A stretch of 64,000 nucleotides of DNA from Treponema sp. GTDB lineage: Bacteria > Spirochaetota > Spirochaetia > Treponematales > Treponemataceae. Position 1 is the first letter of the stretch. Every line of letters starts with the position of its first letter. The position numbers were made by a program, and so were the translations under genes. The notes under the pieces were generated by a model. The model was not told the DNA's origin, searched no databases, and worked only from the letters and a program-made list of their open reading frames with translations. Of this stretch, positions 59,054 to 64,000 are shown piece by piece. Location of the stretch: positions 48,550-112,549 of the forward strand of contig JAFZRP010000112.1 in the NCBI GenBank assembly GCA_017619795.1, given 5' to 3'.

Positions 59054-59075
59054 TTTATCTAATCATTATAGTAGT

Positions 59076-59945
59076 ATGAGTTGGATCTTACTAGTTTTAT
59101 TGTATGGACTTTTAAAGGGTGGCCGCGAAATTGCCAAGAAAAAGGCGATGGAACGCAATACCGTAATGGAAGTTTTATTCAGCTATACCGTCATCTCCCT
59201 GATTCTTGTGCTGCCACAGGCACCTCGCGCCGGTGGCCTTGAAGCAAAATATTTTTTCCTGATTGCCTTAAAATCCTTTTGTATGTTTCTTGCCTGGCTT
59301 TGTAGCTTTCATTCTTTAAAAAAGCTGCCGGTCAGCATTTATGGGATCTTATCATTATCACGTGTATTGTTTGGAACCTTGCTTGGAGTAGTTTTCTTAC
59401 ACGAAGCAATGGGAGTGTTTCAGATTGGCGGAATGGTGTTGGTTTGTGGTGGACTTTTGTTGTTAAAACTCATAGATACGAAATCACAGGAATCTGTGGA
59501 GTTACAACCTGAAGGTCCGGCCACCACTTTCTTCGTAATCCTTGCCTTCTTGTCCTGCCTGTTCAACTCCTTCTCCGGCTTCATGGACAAAATCCTCATG
59601 AAGGACATTACAAGCTCGCAGCTTCAGTTCTGGTACATGCTGTTCATCGTTCTGTATTACATAATCTACCTGCTGATAAAAAAAGAAAAGCTAAGTTTTT
59701 CGGTGGCAAAAAACGGCTGGGTGTGGGCCCTGGCGATTATGTTTGTTATTGGCGATAAGGCTCTGTTCATTGCAAACGGTAACCCGGCCAGCAAAGTCAC
59801 AATCATGACGCTTATAAAACAGTCGGCTTGCCTTGTCACTATCATCGGTGGCAAAATCTTTTTTAAGGAAACTAATATTGCGCGCAAGCTTTTGTGTGCC
59901 GTCATCATCATCGCCGGAATTATTCTGGCAGGTTTTTGCAGATAA
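59076..59945 (+). CDS. EamA-family (drug/metabolite superfamily) transporter
   Basis: A 289-residue inner-membrane transporter with about ten predicted helices in two EamA halves. The second half begins near residue 150 after a short polar linker. Conserved features are A-L-K-S-F-C-M-F-L-A-W-L near residue 70 and the E-A-M-G-V-F-Q-I-G-G-M-V-L-V-C-G-G-L helix end near 110. Substrate is unknown; the family exports amino acids, nucleotides or drugs. A TATAGT sequence ends 3 nt before the start and no ribosome-binding site is visible, so translation initiation is uncertain. Base composition returns here to that of the rest of the window. Confidence 0.85.
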   Translation: MSWILLVLLYGLLKGGREIAKKKAMERNTVMEVLFSYTVISLILVLPQAPRAGGLEAKYFFLIALKSFCMFLAWLCSFHSLKKLPVSIYGILSLSRVLFGTLLGVVFLHEAMGVFQIGGMVLVCGGLLLLKLIDTKSQESVELQPEGPATTFFVILAFLSCLFNSFSGFMDKILMKDITSSQLQFWYMLFIVLYYIIYLLIKKEKLSFSVAKNGWVWALAIMFVIGDKALFIANGNPASKVTIMTLIKQSACLVTIIGGKIFFKETNIARKLLCAVIIIAGIILAGFCR

Positions 59946-59968
59946 CGAAAAAAAATTATTAAAGTAAA

Positions 59969-59997
59969 TTGATTTACTCAAAAAAAAACGCTATATT
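59969..59997 (+). promoter_or_regulatory. Promoter of the HD hydrolase gene
   Basis: TTGATT (59969-59974), 17 nt and TATATT (59992-59997) put the transcription start near 60004. This makes an earlier TTG start unlikely and supports the ATG at 60026 with its AAAGGA site at 60013-60018. Confidence 0.6.
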
Positions 59998-60025
59998 TTT
60001 ATCCGCTATGATAAAGGATTATGAA

Positions 60026-60637
60026 ATGAAAATAGAGCGTTCTCTCCATATGGATGATTCGAATATGAATCAGCTTGGCGAGATGCGTATTGCTCCTTAC
60101 ATGCAGCTTGCTACCGCTCTAATCGGCAAGGCTCGTCATGCGGGAGGAAATATGTTCCGTCATCAGATGGACACTCTGGCAATCCTTATTGACTACGGCT
60201 ATATTGATTCTGTGCTGCTCAAGGCTTCGGTTGTTCACGATACTGTTGAAGATATTGAAGGCTTTGACAAAAATCGAATTGCAAATGCAGATGAAGAAGG
60301 GCAGCAGGTTCTGGATCTTGTACTGGAGGTTACCCGTCGCGAGGACGAAGACAAAAAACAGTTCCTTATGCGCATTCTAAAAGAAGGTACTCCAAAGGCA
60401 AAAATCCTAAAATGTGCCGACAGAATCTCCAATATGATTTCCCTTGGTTACGTTACCGACCCTAAGTTTATTGAACGCTACTGCGACGAAACCGAATACT
60501 TCCTTCTTCCAATGGCCCTTGAGGTCGACTACAACATGTATCAGGAACTTATAGAACTTATCAGAACCCGCCGCCGCTACCTTGAAGATGGTGGTTATTT
60601 TGACACAAGAGAAAAGGTTTCCGAGAGTACGAAATAG
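60026..60637 (+). CDS. HD-domain hydrolase, (p)ppGpp hydrolase-like
   Basis: A 203-residue HD-superfamily metal phosphohydrolase. The pattern resembles the hydrolase half of RelA/SpoT: a first His in the M-F-R-H-Q-M-D-T-L segment (about residue 45), the HD pair in VVHDTVEDIEGFD (about residue 70) including the E-D that assists the attack, and the downstream Asp in KILKCADRISNM (about residue 129). No synthetase, TGS or ACT domain is present, so it could be a small alarmone hydrolase. A related nucleotide substrate is also possible. The next gene, a Fic protein, starts 20 nt downstream. Confidence 0.75.
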   Translation: MKIERSLHMDDSNMNQLGEMRIAPYMQLATALIGKARHAGGNMFRHQMDTLAILIDYGYIDSVLLKASVVHDTVEDIEGFDKNRIANADEEGQQVLDLVLEVTRREDEDKKQFLMRILKEGTPKAKILKCADRISNMISLGYVTDPKFIERYCDETEYFLLPMALEVDYNMYQELIELIRTRRRYLEDGGYFDTREKVSESTK

Positions 60638-60657
60638 AATAATAAAATAAGGAAGAA

Positions 60658-61767
60658 ATGGCTGAGAAAAATCCTTTTGATATAGATTTTGACTCATACA
60701 TCCGACAGGGCGAACCGGACAAAAAAGAAAAAAGTATCGCATGGGCAATTGCTACTGGTTTACAACAGGTTGATGGCCTTACTCCTTCTAAATATCTTTA
60801 CGAAACTGCAAAACGAAATATTGAAGGCGAAATAACAATTGCCGAAGCAAAAAAACTCATAGATTCTTATTACGAAAGTAAATCTGTCAGTTCAGAAGAT
60901 GATGGTGATAAAGAAGAGGCAGACAAAGTTTCTGCTAGAATTACAGAACTGCTTTCAGAAAAATCCTTTAGTTTTTCTCCAAATCAACTCTTATCTATTC
61001 ATGAAAGACTTTTTAAGGGAGTTTTATTCAATGTTAAGGCTGGCAAATTCCGCGATTACAATATCACAAAAAAAGAATGGGTGTTGGATGGCGATACTGT
61101 TTTATATGGAGATGCCAATCTAATCAGCGAAACTCTGAAATATGATTTTGAAACAGAAAAGAGTTTTGATTACTCAAAGCTTACTCCAGAAGATTCAGTA
61201 AAACATCTTGCCCGATTTGTAGCAAATATCTGGCAGACTCATCCGTTTGGTGAAGGGAACACACGAACAACAGCTGTATTCACTATAAAATATTTGAAGT
61301 CCCTTGGTTTTAATGTAAATAATGAACCATTTGAGAAAAACAGCTGGTATTTCCGCAATTCCCTTGTCCGGGCAAATTACACAAATATGAAAAAAGGTAT
61401 TTACATGAATACAGAATACCTGGAACGATTTTTCCGTAATCTTCTTCTGGGTGAACAGAATGAATTAAAAAACAGGTATACGCATATTCGGTATGATGAA
61501 TATGTGAAGTTGCACACTGGAGATTTTGTTGAAAACGATAATGTAAAGTCACACAAAAGTCACAGTAAAATCACTGTAAGTTTGACGGAAATTCAACATA
61601 AAATAGTTGATGAGCTTACAAAAAATAAATATGTTTCTCAAACTGAGCTTGCAAAAATACTTTCTGTTACGCGAGAAACAATTAATCGAAATATGAAAAA
61701 ACTCCAGGAGCAAGGCTTAATCCGCCGAATTGGTGCCGATAAAAACGGTCATTGGGAAGTTCTTTAG
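60658..61767 (+). CDS. Fic-domain AMP transferase-like protein with winged-helix tail
   Basis: A 369-residue Fic protein that probably adenylylates a protein target. A Fic_N-like segment comes first, with IEGE near residue 55 resembling but not matching the inhibitory S/T-x-x-x-E-G motif. The catalytic loop is THPFGEGNTRTTAVF near residue 195, a G-N-T-R variant of H-P-F-x-x-G-N-G-R. The C-terminal 70 residues are a winged helix (V-S-Q-T-E-L-A-K-I-L-S-V-T-R-E-T-I-N-R), which suggests DNA binding and autoregulation as in toxin-type Fic proteins. No separate antitoxin gene is visible. An AAGGAAG site precedes the ATG. Confidence 0.87.
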   Translation: MAEKNPFDIDFDSYIRQGEPDKKEKSIAWAIATGLQQVDGLTPSKYLYETAKRNIEGEITIAEAKKLIDSYYESKSVSSEDDGDKEEADKVSARITELLSEKSFSFSPNQLLSIHERLFKGVLFNVKAGKFRDYNITKKEWVLDGDTVLYGDANLISETLKYDFETEKSFDYSKLTPEDSVKHLARFVANIWQTHPFGEGNTRTTAVFTIKYLKSLGFNVNNEPFEKNSWYFRNSLVRANYTNMKKGIYMNTEYLERFFRNLLLGEQNELKNRYTHIRYDEYVKLHTGDFVENDNVKSHKSHSKITVSLTEIQHKIVDELTKNKYVSQTELAKILSVTRETINRNMKKLQEQGLIRRIGADKNGHWEVL

Positions 61768-61793
61768 CAACAAAAAAAATCATTCCCTTTATA

Positions 61794-61822
61794 TTGACAC
61801 AAAAATATTAAATCTATATTAT
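61794..61822 (+). promoter_or_regulatory. Promoter of the ammonium transporter leader
   Basis: TTGACA (61794-61799), 17 nt and TATTAT (61817-61822) predict a transcription start near 61829, only a few bases before a strong terminator hairpin. Confidence 0.6.
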
Positions 61823-61836
61823 CAGTGCATAAAACG

Positions 61837-61874
61837 AAAGGCAGAGTCGCCAAATTGGCGGTTCTGCCTTTTTT
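61837..61874 (+). terminator. Intrinsic terminator between promoter and amt: attenuator candidate
   Basis: AAAGGCAGA (61837-61845) pairs with TCTGCCTTT (61863-61871), and CGCCA (61848-61852) with TGGCG (61856-61860). GT on both sides forms two wobble pairs, giving a continuous 16-bp stem with an AAT triloop and a six-T tail (61869-61874). It may end Fic transcription, but the promoter lies before it, so it would also block amt expression unless read through. The amt ribosome-binding site GGAGG follows at about 61902. Confidence 0.75.
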
Positions 61875-61912
61875 CGTTTAACTCAAAATTACACAACTTT
61901 TGGAGGTTTTTT

Positions 61913-63667
61913 ATGAATAGTATTGTAGATGCAATGTGGGTTGCGGTATCAGGAGCGCTGGTATTTTTTATGCAGCCTGGTTTTTCAATGGTGGAATCGG
62001 GGCTTACGCGTGAGAAAAACAGTATAAACGTTGCTATAAAAAACCTAACCGATATTGGTATTTCGCTTTTTGTCTATTGGCTTGTTGGTTTTGCACTTAT
62101 GTTTGGAAAATCTGCCGGTGGTTTTATAGGGCTTTCGGGCTTTGTCCCTGGAGCTGGATGGAATATCGATTTTAATGTAGGAACTTTCTTATTTTTCCAG
62201 GCAATGTTCTGTTCAACCAGTGCGACAATTGTTTCAGGTGCTGTTGCAGAACGAATGAAGTATTCATCCTACATAATTTCAACGTTTTTAATGTCGCTGA
62301 TTATTTATCCAATTTTCGGACACTGGGCCTGGGGCGGAATCCAACCTTCTTTTGTTTCCGATGCACAGGGCTGGCTTTATAAAATTGGATTTGTTGATTT
62401 TGCAGGCTCAACGGTTGTTCATTCTATAGGTGGATATGTAGGTCTTGCAGGAATTATAGTTCTGGGTGCAAGAAAAGGTAGATTTCCAAAAAATGAAAAG
62501 CCGCGAGAAATACAGGGCTGCGACGTTCCTATGACTGTAGCCGGTGTTTTTATTCTTTGGTTTGGCTGGCTTGGTTTTAACGGTGGTTCAACTCTTGCTT
62601 TTAATGATATTGTTCCGCAGGTTTTGATAAATACTTGTATTGGTGCGGCAACTGGTATGCTTGCAGCTTTATTTGTTGGCTGGGCATTCAAAAAGATTCC
62701 TGACGTAAACTTTGTAATTAACGGAACTCTTGCAGGTCTTGTTGCTATTACTGCAAACTGTCATTGTGTTACTCCGGGCGCAGCAGCAATAATTGGAGCT
62801 GTTGGCGGCATAGTTATGCTTCTTGGTTCATTTATCCTTGAAAAACTCAAGCTGGATGATGCAGTTGGTGCTGTCCCAGTTCATCTTTGTGCAGGAATCT
62901 GGGGAACACTTGCTGTTGGAATCTTTGGTCAGCCTGAACTTTTAGGAACAGACCCTATTTGCGGAAGCCAGCTTCTTGCTCAGTTTATTGGAGTCGTTGC
63001 CTGTGGTGCTTGGGCATTTGGTCTTTCGTTTATTGGATTATTTATTTTGAATAAGATTAAGCCGTTACGAGTTTCTTCAGAGGATGAAGATAAGGGACTT
63101 AACATAGTTGAACATGGTGCTTCAACCGAAATCTTCGATGTATATGCTAAAATGCAAGAGCAGGCTAAAACCGGAGATCTTTCTATGAGACTTCCTGTGG
63201 AACCGTTTACAGAAATAGGGCAGATTTCTTCCTTATATAACAATGTAATGGAAAAGCTTGAAGATTCTTCTTTGAGCGAAGAAAGCTTTGGTGTTTTAAT
63301 GAAGTCTATCCCGTATGCACTTTTTATGCTTGATACAGAGTGGAATATTTGTCCGCAGTATTCTGAATCTACTCCGCGTATTTTAGGCTGCCCAAATCCT
63401 GAAAATTATAACTTTTTGCTTCTTATGGCACGTGTTCTACCGGCTGATAAGACTCAGGCTTTGCAAAGATATCTGACAAATCTTTATTCTACGGATTTTA
63501 AGCAGGCGGCCGTTGAAAGCTTAAATCCTATAAAGAATCTGACTGTGTCTGTCCGTACTAATAGTCCGGAACGAAAAATTGAAAAGAAGGTTATAAACTT
63601 CGAGTTTACCAGGATTTTTAATACTCAAAAAACAAAGGTTTTGCATATAATTGTTCATGCAAAATAA
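61913..63667 (+). CDS. amt: Ammonium transporter with C-terminal HAMP/PAS-like sensor tail
   Basis: A 584-residue inner-membrane ammonium channel. About eleven helices fill residues 5-395. The pore His pair is in TVVHSIGGYVGLAG (about residue 164) and VPVHLCAGIWGT (about residue 325). After the last helix comes a HAMP-like segment (about 405-450) and a PAS-like domain (about 455-584) with S-I-P-Y-A-L-F-M-L-D-T-E-W-N, a type usually placed before histidine kinase or HPt modules, but no output domain follows. The long open frame upstream is rejected because the ATG at 61913 has a GGAGG site and starts the Amt fold. No glnK gene is adjacent. Confidence 0.9.
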   Translation: MNSIVDAMWVAVSGALVFFMQPGFSMVESGLTREKNSINVAIKNLTDIGISLFVYWLVGFALMFGKSAGGFIGLSGFVPGAGWNIDFNVGTFLFFQAMFCSTSATIVSGAVAERMKYSSYIISTFLMSLIIYPIFGHWAWGGIQPSFVSDAQGWLYKIGFVDFAGSTVVHSIGGYVGLAGIIVLGARKGRFPKNEKPREIQGCDVPMTVAGVFILWFGWLGFNGGSTLAFNDIVPQVLINTCIGAATGMLAALFVGWAFKKIPDVNFVINGTLAGLVAITANCHCVTPGAAAIIGAVGGIVMLLGSFILEKLKLDDAVGAVPVHLCAGIWGTLAVGIFGQPELLGTDPICGSQLLAQFIGVVACGAWAFGLSFIGLFILNKIKPLRVSSEDEDKGLNIVEHGASTEIFDVYAKMQEQAKTGDLSMRLPVEPFTEIGQISSLYNNVMEKLEDSSLSEESFGVLMKSIPYALFMLDTEWNICPQYSESTPRILGCPNPENYNFLLLMARVLPADKTQALQRYLTNLYSTDFKQAAVESLNPIKNLTVSVRTNSPERKIEKKVINFEFTRIFNTQKTKVLHIIVHAK

Positions 63668-63763
63668 GGAAAATACTGGAAAATCTTCGTAGTAGACTAT
63701 TTTTGAGAAATTCGGTATTTTATATACAACAAAAATCTTAATCAATTTTTTAGGAGATATAAT

Positions 63764-64000
63764 ATGGCAAATGTAAGAGTTGCTATTAATGGTTTCGGCC
63801 GCATTGGTCGTTTGGCTTTCCGTCAGATGTTTGACGCAAAAGGATATGAAGTAGTTGCAATCAACGATTTGACAAGCCCAAAAATGCTTGCTCATCTTTT
63901 GAAGTATGATACAGCTCAGGGTGGTTATATGGGCCGCATCGGTGAAGGAAAGCACACAGTTTCTTACAAGGACGCTGTTCTTGAAGAAGATGGAAAAACT
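63764..64000 (+). CDS. gap: Glyceraldehyde-3-phosphate dehydrogenase, N-terminal part (runs off window)
   Basis: The first 79 codons of a type I GAPDH, the NAD-dependent glycolytic enzyme. The Rossmann start [19 protein letters not shown] is unmistakable, followed by V-V-A-I-N-D-L-T, the NAD-binding Asp, and L-L-K-Y-D-T-A-Q-G, the last with the G-x-Y/F position as G-G-Y-M-G. The catalytic Cys lies beyond the window edge. AGGAG at about 63752-63756 is well spaced from the ATG. The 96-nt gap after amt holds no clear hairpin terminator. Confidence 0.96.
   Translation, partial: MANVRVAINGFGRIGRLAFRQMFDAKGYEVVAINDLTSPKMLAHLLKYDTAQGGYMGRIGEGKHTVSYKDAVLEEDGKT

Noticed and set aside
61730..61912. 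N-terminal extension of the ammonium transporter from 61730
   Set aside because: It overlaps the Fic gene, the promoter and the terminator; the ATG at 61913 has a strong ribosome-binding site and begins the Amt fold.
1..64000. DGR reverse transcriptase or template repeat in the window
   Set aside because: I looked for a Y-x-D-D reverse transcriptase and for a third copy of the GGTTTCCGGCTTGTTCGC anchor and saw neither; if the system exists its other parts are outside the window.
1..64000. tRNA or rRNA genes
   Set aside because: No cloverleaf with a GGTTCGAATCC-type T-arm was seen in any intergenic gap; the gaps are short and explained by promoters and terminators.

Overview
The window looks like a chromosomal segment of a Treponema-type spirochaete of the gut or rumen kind. 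The basis is gene content: InlB-repeat and BspA-type lipoproteins, a MurA with aspartate in place of the catalytic cysteine, a methyl-accepting chemotaxis protein, a class III adenylate cyclase beside a FecR-domain protein, two diguanylate cyclases, acetate kinase, and a secreted GH5 glucanase. The genus is an inference; there is no rRNA or tRNA gene here to confirm it.

Layout. 0-5.5 kb: small oxidoreductase and acetyltransferase genes, a chemotaxis receptor, a DNA glycosylase of the YcaQ/AlkX type and an alpha/beta hydrolase. 5.6-14.1 kb: a two-gene operon for very large surface lipoproteins. The first has about seven tandem units of 135-147 residues and a leucine-rich tail. The second carries two formylglycine-generating-enzyme/C-type-lectin-like domains, each ending in a 35-codon segment that looks like the variable region of a diversity-generating retroelement (DGR). 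14.3-21.5 kb: minus-strand genes, including an HTH-desulfoferrodoxin fusion regulator and a compact cluster of PfkB kinase, TIM-barrel isomerase, FMN alpha-hydroxyacid oxidase-like enzyme, phosphodiesterase and flavoproteins. 21.5-35 kb: dCMP deaminase, a diguanylate cyclase, a thioesterase, RNase Y, the GH5 enzyme, a B12-binding-type radical SAM protein, MurA, peptidase T, an unknown protein and an oligopeptide-binding protein. 35-44.4 kb: ackA, then an envelope protein, an adenylate cyclase and a FecR/coiled-coil protein with overlapping or abutting ends. 44.4-44.6 kb: an elaborate nested palindrome between convergent genes. 44.6-57 kb: DJ-1 protein, His-rich CobW GTPase, a membrane protein-kinase fusion, citramalate synthase, a second diguanylate cyclase, argS, a Spx/ArsC-like protein, a YjbR protein and valS. 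57-59 kb: an AT-rich patch with a potassium channel and a frameshifted DUF4236 gene. 59-64 kb: an EamA transporter, an HD hydrolase, a Fic protein, an ammonium transporter with a sensor-like tail behind a promoter-terminator leader, and the start of gap.

The main novelty candidate is the pair of DGR-like variable regions inside one lipoprotein. No reverse transcriptase or template repeat lies in the window, so any diversification would have to be driven from elsewhere. A second window-wide pattern is that at least eight genes have a -10 box 6-8 nt before the start codon and no Shine-Dalgarno sequence, so they probably make leaderless mRNAs.
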